From positions 41,084-105,083 of the forward strand of contig UBJR01000018.1 of the NCBI GenBank assembly GCA_900465675.1: a stretch of DNA of 64,000 nucleotides. Reading direction: 5' to 3'. Below the pieces are notes generated by a model. It did no database searches, was not told where the DNA came from, and worked only from the letters and a program-made list of their open reading frames with translations. Each line of letters starts with the position of its first letter. Position 1 is the stretch's first letter. This DNA is from Hyphomicrobiales bacterium (GTDB lineage Bacteria > Pseudomonadota > Alphaproteobacteria > Rhizobiales > Rhizobiaceae). Made by a program: the position numbers and the translations under genes. Shown here in pieces: positions 25,660-34,788 of the stretch.

Positions 25660-26126
25660 CGTCTCAACTCCATACCATGCTGGATAGGATCGCGGGAACT
25701 CTGGACGTGTCGAGCATGCTATACATGAAGGAAGGCAAGCTGTCGGGTTGCCAGCTCGTGTTCGATGCATGATCCGCGACTACTCCTATCGACAGCGCCG
25801 CTTTACCAAAGTTTCCGGAGGTGTCGGCTTCATGCACAACTGCAGCCCCGAACCGCCGCTGAGATAGATCGTGAAAGTGGTCGTCACCGAGGTAGCGCAG
25901 GTGAATGGGGAAACTGGCAGCCGACCGCTTCGGCGGCGCGGCCGCCAAGGAGGCGTTTCGGAGCGACAACCCGCTTCCTACGGCCCTTCGGAAATATCCT
26001 GAGGCCCATATCCGGATGAGAGACGAGTTCAGCAAGCTGATGGCCTCAGGCATGTCAACATTCGACGTGCGAAAACGGGTAGATGCCACGTTGGGCGTCG
26101 AGTTTCGAAGTAAGGAACCAATTTGA
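25660..26126 (+). pseudogene. decayed hypothetical protein with several frameshifts
   Basis: Three frames contribute protein-like pieces in order: MLDRIAGTLDVSSMLYMKEG with KLSGCQLVFDA, then IRDYSYRQRRFTKVSGGVGF, then LAADRFGGAAAKEAFRSDNP and MASGMSTFDVRKRVDATLGV. The order suggests one gene broken by at least two shifts. I do not recognise the family. Confidence 0.35.
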
Positions 26127-26460
26127 GCAATCTCGCAAACGCCTCTGCGGACCTTTGTAAGCGGCGCGCTACCTTAAAGGCTCTAGCCCCTGTTTTTTGC
26201 CATTCTAAAGGCTGCCTGTCCTGATCTACGTCGCGGACTGAGTAGATGGCAGCATAGAGGACACTGGCATGTCTCCGATGTGAGCGCTTGCGATGCGCGG
26301 CTTTTACGGTACCGATGCCCGTTTTCGGGCTGAGAAGGATTAAGCTTCGGGCTCTACGCCATTTCTGGGTCGATCCCTGATATCAGGATCGGGGTAACAC
26401 AAATAGTTAGAGGTTTTCCCCGATTTTGCCACCCTCACCTTCACGCACCCTGGAGACTGA

Positions 26461-26831
26461 ATGACCCTCGCACGCATTTTAACAGTTGACGACTCTGCTA
26501 GCATTCGCCTTACGATCAATGTCACACTTTCCAACGCAGGCTACTCCGTCGTCGAGGCCAGCGACGGCGCTGAAGGTCTAGCCGCAGCGCAACAGGACGC
26601 CTTCGACCTGATCATCACCGATCTAAACATGCCCGGCATGGACGGCTTGCAGATGATCGAAGCAATCCGGAAACAGCCAATCGGAGCGGGCGTCCCGATA
26701 ATCTTCCTGTCGACGGAATCCGATGGCGATGTGAAGACACAGGCCAAGGCGGCCGGAGCGACGGGTGGTTGACAAAGCCTTTCGATCCCGAAACCCTGAT
26801 CAAGATCGTGCGCAAGGTTATCGGTCGTTAG
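26461..26831 (+). pseudogene. single-domain CheY-like response regulator, frameshifted near the C-terminus
   Basis: The receiver domain is complete up to residue 103: acidic pair in ILTVDDSASIRL, phosphoacceptor Asp in FDLIITDLNMPGMDGLQ, and the Thr/Ser position in IIFLSTESD. The frame then closes at TGA 26772, just before the conserved Lys. The next frame supplies GWLTKPFDPETLIKIVRKVI and a stop at 26831. A one-base gain in ACGGGTGG near 26765 restores a 123-residue CheY. If real, the truncated protein lacks the signalling Lys and the last helix. ATG 26461 has a GGAG site. Confidence 0.7.
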
Positions 26832-26879
26832 CGGCTAGCCGATTTCATCAAGTACGGAGTTAGCGTGCGACGCGTTCAG

Positions 26880-27213
26880 GTTTCAGGCCGGGCCAGAATT
26901 GCTATGATCTCGCCGATCATCGCTTCGTTGCCTTTGCCATCCGGATGGTAACACCACGCGGTTGCTCGACCGGATGCGGCACGGCGGGAGAACGCTACGA
27001 AGGGTTCGTTCGCTGGGATGAAAGCTCCTACGTAGCATCCAAGAGGTCTTCCGGGCGCGTCGCCAGGAGTGAGACCTGATGTGGCCAGACCGTGAAAGAT
27101 TTTTGCTGATGTCTGAGACTGCCGCGAGCAGCTTTCGATTGATACTGGCCACCCGGCGACAAATTAGTCCGCCCCTCACTTCTGCTCTCGTTGAAGTCGG
27201 TACTTCCCATCAT
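26880..27213 (-). pseudogene. decayed small gene
   Basis: The minus strand gives GCYVGAFIPANEPFVAFSRR and ATAWCYHPDGKGNEAMIGEI in one frame and an N-terminal MMGSTDFNESRSEGRTN in another, so a shift near 27175 is likely. Composition is that of a real small soluble protein of unknown family. Confidence 0.3.
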
Positions 27214-27216
27214 CGG

Positions 27217-27568
27217 TCACGACGCCGTCGGCAGCTGGCATCCAGCCGTGAGACGATTCTTCTCCTGCGGAGAAGGACAGATAAATCTCGGAAATCTGCC
27301 AAAAGGTAATTTGGTCTTTCGGACAGTGGCGCTGCAATCTTGAGAGAGTTCAAGGGCGTTGGCATCGTCATAAGCGATCAGTGCGCCCCCCGCCAAGCGT
27401 TCCGGGAACTGCACCACTCACTGTGTGGTCATAATGAACCTCTTCAACGCATACATGATGGAGTGGCTAAAACGAAGTTTCGAGATGAGCACGGTGTCAG
27501 GTGAACTTTTGGCTATTGGATTTTGTTGTGGAATAGCCAGCGTCGAGCGTCCGTTTTTGATCGGCCAC
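27217..27568. other. left part of a duplicated, decayed region
   Basis: This stretch aligns by eye with 46.88-47.13 kb (for example TTCAACGCAT...ATGGAG...CTAAA-CGAAGTT in both). No intact gene is visible in either copy. Confidence 0.4.
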
Positions 27569-27622
27569 GCGCCTCACATGGACTTCCCCGGCGTCTGACC
27601 GGATAGCAACTGTGAGGCGGGG
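27569..27622. ncRNA. conserved hairpin element, copy 1 of 2
   Basis: GCCTCACA (27571-27578) pairs with TGTGAGGC (27611-27618). The interior, including CCGG-CGTCTGA-CCGG, is identical over about 40 bases to the element at 47.14 kb, although flanks have diverged. The one stem difference (A-T here, G-T there) keeps the pairing. It lies just past the 3' end of a small minus-strand gene in both places. It could be a small RNA or a 3' untranslated structure. Confidence 0.4.
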
Positions 27623-27629
27623 CCAGAGT

Positions 27630-27838
27630 CTAGGACTTGGGCAAGTCCCGCCGTATTGATCCTAAATCAGTTTTTCTGCCCTGATCCTGCTCGACGTGAT
27701 CGATTTGTGATATGAGATCGGCGAAGGGATTGTGATCTGAAGTTTCGGGTCCGTAAAACGAGTAAGGCCGTCGATGAAGTGTTCGTCGCCGGTATGGAGA
27801 TCGAAACTCGGGCGTGCGGTGATATCGCGCTGAATCAT
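27630..27838 (-). pseudogene. MIQR-type small protein, frameshifted paralog
   Basis: The start MIQRDITARPSFDLHTGDEH matches the intact paralog at 47.2-47.4 kb (MIQRNHISARPSFDLHAGDA). After that the homologous ending (YGPETSDHNPFADLISQIDH) lies in another frame, so a one-base change near 27750 has broken it. The upstream stretch retains the -10 CGTT of an EcfG-type promoter, but its -35 is AGAAC instead of GGAAC. Gene and promoter thus both show decay. Confidence 0.6.
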
Positions 27839-27976
27839 ATTTTTCGCTTTTAGTGATTTGGCCACGAAACGCATCAACCCGAGATAGGTTCTAGTTGTGG
27901 GCGTTTCCCTCATGTACCGTCAATTTCCCAAGAATTCCCCGGCGTTGCCAATAGGGTTGCTGCAGGGTCTGTACGG

Positions 27977-28201
27977 TCAGCCCGGGAGTTCCCCGCTCCG
28001 CTGGACTTTCGCTAATCCGATTTCGAGGAGGGCGTCCATATCGCGCCTGAGATCGCCGTTAGACGCTTGGTAGCGCGCTATCGACGGCCTGGCCATCATA
28101 GCCAAATACTGCAGGCTCTCGACTGCATCGTCTGTTACAGCGTTGATACCGGCAACCCAAGCTGCTCGGAATAGATCGGCGTCGAGTTGTTCGCGGGGCA
28201 T
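27977..28201 (-). CDS. small hypothetical protein under an EcfG-type promoter
   Basis: A 74-residue acidic helical protein (EQLDADLFRAAWVAGINAVT, YLAMMARPSIARYQASNGDL). ATG 28201 follows GGAAAG. A remnant of a paralog lies at about 47.57-47.65 kb next to the MIQR-type paralog, so the two small genes were duplicated together. Function unknown; stress-related expression is inferred from the promoter. Confidence 0.55.
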   Translation of the reverse strand: MPREQLDADLFRAAWVAGINAVTDDAVESLQYLAMMARPSIARYQASNGDLRRDMDALLEIGLAKVQRSGELPG

Positions 28202-28222
28202 TGGCTTTCCTGTTTGGACTTT

Positions 28223-28247
28223 AATCGTCTAGGCACTGATAGGTTCC
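28223..28247 (-). promoter_or_regulatory. EcfG-type promoter
   Basis: Minus strand GGAAC (28247-28243), 16 bases, GATT (28226-28223). It lies 22 bases before the ATG of the 74-residue gene. The GATT variant is the same as at the ligase gene. Confidence 0.5.
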
Positions 28248-28567
28248 TCCATCACCGAATTGCGTATCCCGAAAATCGCCCTGACGGCCGTTGACGACTG
28301 AATCTCGCGTGCCTAAAAGGCCGGCGTTGCGCTTCGCTGAGAAGGCGACCACGGGGAGGTTCGGTTTTACGAGGAGACCGAACCTCTGCCGACCTTAGGC
28401 CGCCGGGCCACGGTTGCCGACCATCTCGGAACAGTGTTCAAGATAGCAGCGAAGGCCCTATCCAGAATGCTGGGCTAGCAGACACCCGCGCATGCTGGGC
28501 GAAGCGGTGGCGATGAAGGCACGCCGTTTACCAGCGCGCCTTCACCATTGTCAGAAATCGCCAAACT
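28248..28567. other. gap with one stem-loop
   Basis: No gene is supported. AGGTTCGGT and ACCGAACCT (about 28356-28386) can form a 9-bp stem with an 11-base loop but lack a T-run, so I do not call a terminator. Confidence 0.35.
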
Positions 28568-30046
28568 TCAGTGCGCGGTCGAGACTGAACGCTTGGCAGT
28601 CAAAAGGTTCAGAACGACGGCGATCAGGATATTGGCGGCAAGAGCGAGCAGGCCCGTGTACATCGTAAAGCTGACGTCCCCGATCGCGACCAAGTGGAGA
28701 GGCTTCCACCCCGCGTCCCAAACCAGATAAGTCCCCCCGAAGAACCCGACAAACCAACCTGCAAGCAAGGCCGGGGCACGGAACCAGTTCGTGTAAAGGC
28801 CGAAGACCAGCGCCGGGAGGGTCTGCAATATCCAGATGCCGCCGAGCAGTTGCAGGTCGAGAGCAAACTGCGTTGGCAGGAACAAAATTACAAGCAGAGC
28901 ACCGATCTTGACGACCAGCGAGGTGATCTTAGCGACCTTCGCCTCACCCGCATCGCTGACATGGGGGTTGACGTAGGCCTTCCAGAAATTGCGCGTGAAG
29001 AGGTTGGCCGCCCCGATACTCATGACAGCCGCCGGTACGAGCGCGCCGATGGCGATCGCCGCAAAGGCGAAACCGGAGAACCATCCCGTAAAGAGGGTTT
29101 TGAACAGAGCCGGGACGACGTCATTGGCGCTGTCAAGCTTGAGACCGGCTGCGTGTCCCATATAGCCGAGCAGGGCCAACAGTCCGAGCAGCAGGGTATA
29201 GGCGGGCAGCAGCACGGCGTTCTTTCGGATCGTATTGCCACTGTTGGAGGCGAAGATGCCGGTCAGCGTGTGGGGATACATGAAGGCGGCGAGCGCGGAA
29301 CCGAGCGCCAGCGTCGCGTAGGCGACATATTGGTTGCCACCGAGCAGCAGGTTGCCGGAGCCCTTTGCCTGGAAGGCGGCGTCCGCCGAAGCGAAAACAT
29401 TGCCATAGCCTCCGAGCTTCGAGGGGATGAGCGCCACGGCCGCGATCACCACGATGTAAATCATGATGTCCTTGACGAAAGCGATCAACGCCGGAGCGCG
29501 CAGGCCTGCAGAATATGTGTAGAGCGCCAGCACAATGAAGGCGATCGCCAGCGGAAGCTCGCCGTGAAGGCCAAGCCCCTTGAGGACAGCGGTCATGCCA
29601 ACCAGCTGAAGAGCGATGTAAGGCATCGTCGCAATAACGCCAGTGGCTGCGACCGCAAGCTCAAGGCCTCGCGAGCCATACTGGCCGTGCACGACGTCAC
29701 CTGCGGTCACATAGCCGAAGTCCTTGGCACGTTTCCAGAGAACCGGCATGACCATGAAGACGAAGGGGTAGACGATGATCGTGTAAGGCAATGCGAAGAA
29801 GCCATAAGCACCGACCGTGTAAACGAGCGCCGGCACCGCGATCACGGTGTAGGCCGTGTAGAAGTCGCCGCCGACCAGGAACCAGGTGATCCAGGTGCCG
29901 AACGAGCGGCCGCCAAGACCCCATTCGTCGATATGGGCAAGTGTTTCGGGCTTGCGCCAACGGGCTGCGACGAAGCCCATGACAGTGACCAGGATGAAGA
30001 AGAAGATGAAGACGGCCAGCGCCGTGGTGTCGATCTCAGTCGTCAT
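28568..30046 (-). CDS. mctP: monocarboxylate permease, sodium/solute symporter family (MctP-like)
   Basis: ATG 30046 with GGAG upstream gives a 492-residue protein with about 13-14 hydrophobic segments. Features of the SSS family include EWGLGGRSFGTWITWFLVGG near residue 35, YTAYTVIAVPALVYTVGAYG, YVTAGDVVHGQYGSRGLE and MYPHTLTGIFASNSGNTIRK. Rhizobium leguminosarum MctP carries lactate, pyruvate, propionate and alanine and is controlled by a two-component pair. The same partners stand next to it here: a DUF3311 subunit whose gene overlaps by 11 bases, a LuxR-type regulator and a Cache-domain kinase. Assignment rests on family features and this context. Confidence 0.8.
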   Translation of the reverse strand: MTTEIDTTALAVFIFFFILVTVMGFVAARWRKPETLAHIDEWGLGGRSFGTWITWFLVGGDFYTAYTVIAVPALVYTVGAYGFFALPYTIIVYPFVFMVMPVLWKRAKDFGYVTAGDVVHGQYGSRGLELAVAATGVIATMPYIALQLVGMTAVLKGLGLHGELPLAIAFIVLALYTYSAGLRAPALIAFVKDIMIYIVVIAAVALIPSKLGGYGNVFASADAAFQAKGSGNLLLGGNQYVAYATLALGSALAAFMYPHTLTGIFASNSGNTIRKNAVLLPAYTLLLGLLALLGYMGHAAGLKLDSANDVVPALFKTLFTGWFSGFAFAAIAIGALVPAAVMSIGAANLFTRNFWKAYVNPHVSDAGEAKVAKITSLVVKIGALLVILFLPTQFALDLQLLGGIWILQTLPALVFGLYTNWFRAPALLAGWFVGFFGGTYLVWDAGWKPLHLVAIGDVSFTMYTGLLALAANILIAVVLNLLTAKRSVSTAH

Positions 30047-30236
30047 GGCGCACGCTCCGATAGGCGATCCAGATGAGGAAAGCGGTGATCGGCACCCACG
30101 CGAGCTGGTACCAGTAAAAAAACGGAAAGCCGAAAAGCGACGGCTCACTGAAATTGTAGAAGGGCACCCATAGGAGCCCAATATACGGAATTACCAGCAG
30201 CCAGAGCGCTGCTTTACTGGTGGGTTTCGTGTCCAC
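30036..30236 (-). CDS. DUF3311 small membrane subunit of the permease
   Basis: GTG 30236 (AGAGG about 9 bases upstream) gives a 66-residue protein with two hydrophobic spans (AALWLLVIPYIGLLWVPFY and FYWYQLAWVPITAFLIWIAY) and the PFYN...EP..FGFPFFYWYQ signature of DUF3311. Such proteins are encoded just before SSS permeases and are thought to be accessory subunits. The overlap with the permease gene suggests coupled translation. Confidence 0.85.
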   Translation of the reverse strand: MDTKPTSKAALWLLVIPYIGLLWVPFYNFSEPSLFGFPFFYWYQLAWVPITAFLIWIAYRSVRHDD

Positions 30237-30427
30237 GTCATCGATCCTCTCGGAAACCGGCCCAAATCAGCTTTGGCCGGAGAGGCACCGATTGTCAGCG
30301 TATCGGCATAAGGCCGCACGCAACGCGATTTCCTCCCCAGGCACAGGTCCTCCCCCATGCGCATGTCATGGGCTAGCCCTTGGAGCGGTCAGATCGCAAG
30401 AGGCCGATCTGCCATTCTGGTCGGCGT
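30237..30427. other. intergenic region between response regulator and permease genes
   Basis: This 191-base gap would hold the promoter of the DUF3311-mctP pair. It contains GC-rich imperfect inverted sequence, but no promoter box or operator that I can defend. Confidence 0.3.
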
Positions 30428-31078
30428 CTACCCACTACTGGGTAGCGTAACCAGGCGCTCGGGATGTTCTAGGACGAAGCGAACCAATTCTGCCGTGGAC
30501 GAAACCCCGAGTTTACGCTTGAGGTTTTTCCGATGTGTCTCGACGGTGGCCTCGGAAATCCCGAGCAGCCCTGAAATGTCCCGGTTGCTTTTGCCGCTTG
30601 CGATAAGAGTGGCAACCTCGTGTTCTCGTTGGGTGATCTTTTCCGGCTGCGCCTCTCTCCCCTGACTAAGCAAGGTTTCGCGAATAGCAGGCGAGAAGTA
30701 GGTCTGGCCACGGGCAACGGCTTCTATCGCCTCTACGATCTCTGCCGTTGGGACGTCCTTGAGGACGTAACCGGAGGCTCCGCGGAGGATCGACGACGAG
30801 ATGTACTCGCGGGTGTCGTGCATCGACAGCATCACGACATGGGCAGCATGGTGGCGAGCCTTCACCATTGAGATGGCGTCAATCCCGCTAATCGTGGGCA
30901 TGTTGATGTCCAGCAGAACAACGGTCGGCCGTTTCTCGGCAACCAGGGGCAAGGCCGTCTCAACGTCGAACGCCACGCCAACCACCTCGATCCCGGAGTA
31001 AGTGTTCAGCACTCCGCGAAGACCCTCGGCGACGACGGGGTGGTTGTCGATCAGGATAACCGATATTGGCCCAGTCAC
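30428..31078 (-). CDS. NarL/LuxR-family response regulator (MctR-like)
   Basis: A 216-residue protein: receiver domain with acidic residues in ILIDNHPVVAEGL, phosphoacceptor Asp in VVLLDINMPTISGID and Lys in GYVLKDVP, then a LuxR-type helix-turn-helix (ITQREHEVATLIASGKSNRD, then LGISEATVETHRKNLKRKLG). Its start overlaps the sensor-kinase stop (ATGA). It probably activates the adjacent permease gene in response to the kinase, as MctR does for mctP. Confidence 0.88.
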   Translation of the reverse strand: MTGPISVILIDNHPVVAEGLRGVLNTYSGIEVVGVAFDVETALPLVAEKRPTVVLLDINMPTISGIDAISMVKARHHAAHVVMLSMHDTREYISSSILRGASGYVLKDVPTAEIVEAIEAVARGQTYFSPAIRETLLSQGREAQPEKITQREHEVATLIASGKSNRDISGLLGISEATVETHRKNLKRKLGVSSTAELVRFVLEHPERLVTLPSSG

Positions 31079-32454
31079 GCTGCTGCCCCGCTGTCAGCGA
31101 CCGGCTGGCTGGCGGATCTAGGCAACATAAGAAGCAGGCGCGTCCCATTTTCATCTCCGTCGATCAACAGAACGCCGCCGAAGTGCCCTATCCGCTCGCG
31201 CATGTTTTCCATCCCAAGCCCCCTTGCCTGTCGGGCTCGACTGAAATCGACGCCGCGTCCATCGTCGGAAATATGCATGCGGGTCCGTCCACGCTCGTTC
31301 CACAAGCGGAGCGACACACGGCTTGCGCCGGCGTGTCGCTCGACGTTGCTCAACGCTTCCTGGGTCACCCTGAACAGTGCCGTGCGCGCATCGGGAACAA
31401 GATCATCGACAAAGCCGTCCGCATCCAGCGAGATCGCGACTCCCGAACGAGCAGAAAACTTCTCGGAAAGGTTCTTGATCGCGGCAACGAGGCCGATGTC
31501 ATCAAGGGCGCGAGGCCGAAGGTCGTGGGATATGTTTCTGATCTCACGGATCGTGGTATTAAGCGTCGAGATCGTTTCCTCGATCGCGCGGTTCAGCTCG
31601 GGCGAAACCTCGACAGCCCGCCTGCCTGCCAGTTCCATCGCGTAACGGACGCCCAGCAATTCCTGAGAAATGCCATCATGCAGCTCGCGGGCGAGCCTCG
31701 ACCTCTCCCTTTCCTGGGTCTCGATCACCCGTTGCGTCAGCTGCTTTTGCACCGCGTTTGCAAGCTTTCGCTGGTCGAAAGTCACGAAAATGCAGGTGGC
31801 GAACACGATGAACACAGCAGGCAACGCGAACAATGCAACAAGGACGAAACTTTGCCGGGTTCGATCCTGGATCGCCAAGTTGGCAGCTCTGGCCTGTGCT
31901 GCCACGTCGTCCAGGTAAGCTCCCGTTCCGAGTATCCAATTCCATTTGGGCAACGCGACCACATACGAAATCTTGTCGGCCAGCGCGCCTGTCGATGGTT
32001 GCTGCCATTTGTATCGATGATAACCGCCACCGGCTCGTGCTGTCTTTATCAATTCGCTGATGACCCGATCCCCATCGGGATCGACGAGGCTCATCCAGTT
32101 CTTGCCGTTCCTGAAGAGTTGCCGGGGATGGACGACGCTGTTTCCATCGAAGTCATAAACAAAGAAATAGCCGTCCTTGCCGTAGTCGAGCGACATGAGT
32201 ATTTCCGATACGCGTGCCTTGGCTTCCACGTCATCCGGCGCTGCATTGGAGTAGATCGAGTTGATCGACGACAGGGCAACGTTTGTCAGGTTTTCGATCT
32301 CTGCCTGCTTTGAGCTCAGCATGCTTTGTTGAAACGCTTCGATGTTCGATTTTGCAAGGCGTGTGGACTGCCATGTCAGGAACATCGTAACGGCTATCGT
32401 CACGACTATCAGCGGGGCAACGGCCAACGTCATCAGCTTCTGTCTAAAGGTCAT
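31075..32454 (-). CDS. Cache-domain sensor histidine kinase, HisKA_3 type (MctS-like)
   Basis: A 459-residue membrane kinase. Two hydrophobic segments (residues about 8-28 and 210-230) flank a periplasmic single Cache domain (DGYFFVYDFDGNSVVHPRQL, KWNWILGTGAYLDDV). The HisKA_3 motif ERSRLARELHDGISQELLGV carries the phosphoacceptor His. The ATPase domain has TALFRVTQEALSNVERHAGA (N box), DDGRGV and GLGMENMRERIGHFGG. Cache domains of this type often bind small organic acids, consistent with sensing a monocarboxylate for the linked permease. Confidence 0.88.
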   Translation of the reverse strand: MTFRQKLMTLAVAPLIVVTIAVTMFLTWQSTRLAKSNIEAFQQSMLSSKQAEIENLTNVALSSINSIYSNAAPDDVEAKARVSEILMSLDYGKDGYFFVYDFDGNSVVHPRQLFRNGKNWMSLVDPDGDRVISELIKTARAGGGYHRYKWQQPSTGALADKISYVVALPKWNWILGTGAYLDDVAAQARAANLAIQDRTRQSFVLVALFALPAVFIVFATCIFVTFDQRKLANAVQKQLTQRVIETQERERSRLARELHDGISQELLGVRYAMELAGRRAVEVSPELNRAIEETISTLNTTIREIRNISHDLRPRALDDIGLVAAIKNLSEKFSARSGVAISLDADGFVDDLVPDARTALFRVTQEALSNVERHAGASRVSLRLWNERGRTRMHISDDGRGVDFSRARQARGLGMENMRERIGHFGGVLLIDGDENGTRLLLMLPRSASQPVADSGAAA

Positions 32455-33361
32455 CTCGCCTCCCGCGGGTCGACTGATGTTACCTCAGGGGCTGAAATCA
32501 GGCGAGTAGGATGCCAACCCCTTTTTGCGTCAAGCAGCGACTGAACGTCCGCCGGCCTTGTCTCATCTTTTTACGAATGATTGACACTTGGAAGATATCG
32601 TCCGCTGGCGCGATAGGTAGTGCGTTCGCGTTTCTCTATCCAAGGTTCAGCATGGCATCCCGTCTGGTTTCTTTGTCCGCTGCGATCCTGACCCTTCAAG
32701 TGGCTGCAAACCCTTTTGGCCACGATCTCGCCGACCCACAGACGACAGCGAGCATTGGGTCACGCTGAAACTACCATCTTTGTTGTCCGATATGTCGCGC
32801 GGCGGCGAAAAACTGTTCGGCTGCCCGAACAAGCAATCATTCGAACTTCGAAGGAATTTGCGCCCGATCCTTAGGGAGTATCGTCTCAAACTTGGTAACG
32901 TTGACGGCTCTGCACTTTGGTTTTTCCTGCAGAATCAGGAGCTTACCAGATGTTCGAAATTCTGGAATCTGGGAGTGCAAACCGACCGAGACCGCGCACG
33001 TATTTCCTAGACACCGCGCACAGGTGACCATATCCCTCCAGCCCAGATCTGGGGATTGGACCGACTCGAAGAAAGGCGTAGCTTCCCCGGACGAACCTGG
33101 AGCGAGCGCGATTACATGAACTCGATAACTAGGACCGGCTGCATCCGTGCTCAGGCTGCGCGGAGCGCCATAACTAGCAAACTTGGCTATCTCGGGGTCG
33201 CCGCGCTGGCGATGTTGGTGTGGGCAAGCGAAGAAGCCCCGCTGTCTACCAAACACGTAGCCATGAGAGACCCCGCGGTCCATCAGACTTTGCAGTGACG
33301 GCATCCCATGGATGTGGCCTCCGGGGCTTGCCTACATCCGTCCGCGCGCTACCATCAAGCT
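32455..33361. other. gap with only weak coding candidates
   Basis: Two small plus-strand frames have some protein character: one starting ATG 32652 (MASRLVSLSAAILTLQVAAN, secretion-like) and one starting ATG 33115 with a hydrophobic stretch (LGYLGVAALAMLVWA). Neither has a convincing ribosome site. The rest holds nothing I can support. Confidence 0.3.
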
Positions 33362-33559
33362 ATGCCCCATCTTCGATACCAGGTCTCCAAGAACGCTGAC
33401 GACCAGTACTGGTCAATCATCGACATATTCACAGGCTGGCCGGTCGATTTTCACGGTGTATTATTGGACACGCTGGAAGCCGAGGAGGCCGACAGGATGG
33501 TGGATGTTGTCAATCTGGGCGACTTCGCCCGGCGAGGCCAACTTCGACCTCTCCGGTAA
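33362..33559 (+). CDS. small hypothetical protein
   Basis: A 65-residue protein from ATG 33362 with a compact soluble composition (YQVSKNADDQYWSIIDIFTG, LDTLEAEEADRMVDVVNLGD). The pattern of a short strand-rich half followed by an acidic helix resembles small conserved rhizobial proteins of unknown role. The ribosome site is weak. Confidence 0.45.
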   Translation: MPHLRYQVSKNADDQYWSIIDIFTGWPVDFHGVLLDTLEAEEADRMVDVVNLGDFARRGQLRPLR

Positions 33560-33579
33560 CAAATCAATCCATCCACCAG

Positions 33580-33957
33580 TCAGTCGTCGCTTTCTCCTTC
33601 GTCGCCTCCAGTGGCTTGAAGCAACTTGAAGACCGCGGTCTGAACCTTGTCCGGCGACGCCGCGAAAAATCTCAGTAGCCGTTGGCCCCGTTTGGTCATG
33701 GCCAAGTCTGTCGACTTTGGCCGCAGCGGCACCTCCGCGGACGCAACTTCCCCCGATTCTTCTTCCAAGAAATAAAGGATCGAAACCCCGAAGAGGGCAG
33801 CGACTTTGTTGAGCGTCGTGGCCGCAATGCGGTTTGCACCACGTTCATATTTCTGTACCTGTTGGAATGTAATCCCCAGATGGTCGGCGACGACCGTTTG
33901 ACTCAATCCAGCGGAAACTCGGGCGACACGAAAACGCATTCCGATGAGGACATCCAT
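33580..33957 (-). CDS. XRE-family transcriptional regulator
   Basis: A protein of 125 residues from ATG 33957 with an N-terminal helix-turn-helix (GMRFRVARVSAGLSQTVVAD, then LGITFQQVQKYERGANRIAA) and a C-terminal acidic tail. This matches the stand-alone XRE repressors common in rhizobia. The frame extends upstream to 34029. A GGGAGG lies upstream but is not spaced for any standard start codon, so the true start is open. No obvious partner toxin adjoins. Confidence 0.8.
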   Translation of the reverse strand: MDVLIGMRFRVARVSAGLSQTVVADHLGITFQQVQKYERGANRIAATTLNKVAALFGVSILYFLEEESGEVASAEVPLRPKSTDLAMTKRGQRLLRFFAASPDKVQTAVFKLLQATGGDEGESDD

Positions 33958-34123
33958 GTCGGTCACGCGGCGTGGATTATGATCTGCATTGTTGACGCTG
34001 GTAATGTCGCTATCCTCCCTGATTGACAAGCGCCATCTGTATCAATGGGCGTTGACGAAGCGAATGGTTTTAGTCGGCGACAGTCGTTTTTTTGCTTTTC
34101 AGACTGCCATCGACTGGTCCCAG

Positions 34124-34495
34124 TCACCTCAGCCATCGCTCGGCCGCGTCGGCGCTGTTTTCAGGCGACGTATTGAATGCGATGGCGGTGCCCGGCGCAA
34201 CCCGGATGACTGTGTTGACGACGAGTTCAAATAACTTAAGATTGCTCGGTGGAATGCGGATACCCCCGCCAATCACCACGCAATCCCAGTGCTGGGCGAG
34301 TGAGGCTTCGACATCTGCCTGAGCCGTCGCAGGCCGTAGAGCGCAGAAGCCGGCGTCCCAGCCCCTACCCTGCATGTCGGAGAGGGTCAGCCTGATGCCC
34401 GCGGCAATTTTCTCATTGGTAAGCCCAGCCGGCAGGGATGGATCGGATGTGTCGACCGCGTCAGGATGGATGCCGATCAAAAGAACCCGTTTCAT
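34124..34495 (-). CDS. conserved hypothetical protein
   Basis: A 123-residue protein that begins MKRVLLIGIHPDAVDTSDPS and has alternating strand-helix composition (HWDCVVIGGGIRIPPSN, VNTVIRVAPGTAIAFNTSPE), suggesting a small Rossmann-like or flavodoxin-like fold. It lies 25 bases after a 38-residue gene on the same strand. A fragment of its 5' end and leader recurs at 47.74-47.81 kb, so the locus has been partly duplicated. Function unknown. Confidence 0.65.
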   Translation of the reverse strand: MKRVLLIGIHPDAVDTSDPSLPAGLTNEKIAAGIRLTLSDMQGRGWDAGFCALRPATAQADVEASLAQHWDCVVIGGGIRIPPSNLKLFELVVNTVIRVAPGTAIAFNTSPENSADAAERWLR

Positions 34496-34520
34496 TATTA
34501 AGCCCTCATGTTGGCCGGCT

Positions 34521-34637
34521 CTATTCGTGATGTTCGGCCCAATGCGGATAGGTTACATACGCCGTGAGAGCCCCCTCGCCTTCCGTCGTGATCGTAACGG
34601 CCTCTCCCTTGGGCATGTAGAATTTCTGGACCTTCAT
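34521..34637 (-). CDS. 38-residue hypothetical protein
   Basis: ATG 34637 has a GGAGAG ribosome site at 4-base spacing. The product (KVQKFYMPKGEAVTITTEGE, then ALTAYVTYPHWAEHHE) looks like a tiny beta-rich protein. It forms an operon with the following 123-residue gene and is divergent from queC. Confidence 0.5.
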   Translation of the reverse strand: MKVQKFYMPKGEAVTITTEGEGALTAYVTYPHWAEHHE

Positions 34638-34788
34638 AATTCTCTCCATTTCTCTGCGAAGCAGGTAGAGCGGGCCAACCGATCGCCAAGACTCAACGCT
34701 CCCCCTTCCCACGATGGCTTTTTCCGAATAGAAGCGCTCCGCTAACCGGTCGCAGCCCACCCGGTTCATCAAAACAAGGGATCACAAC

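Noticed and set aside
28694..30076. A 460-codon plus-strand open frame opposite the permease gene
   Set aside because: It is exactly antisense to the membrane protein, extremely rich in Arg, Asp, Gln and His, and has no ribosome site; it is a shadow of the hydrophobic coding strand.
34638..34788. Possible preQ1 riboswitch ahead of queC
   Set aside because: I looked for the short preQ1-I aptamer and the preQ1-II layout; neither the conserved core nor a convincing pseudoknot is visible.
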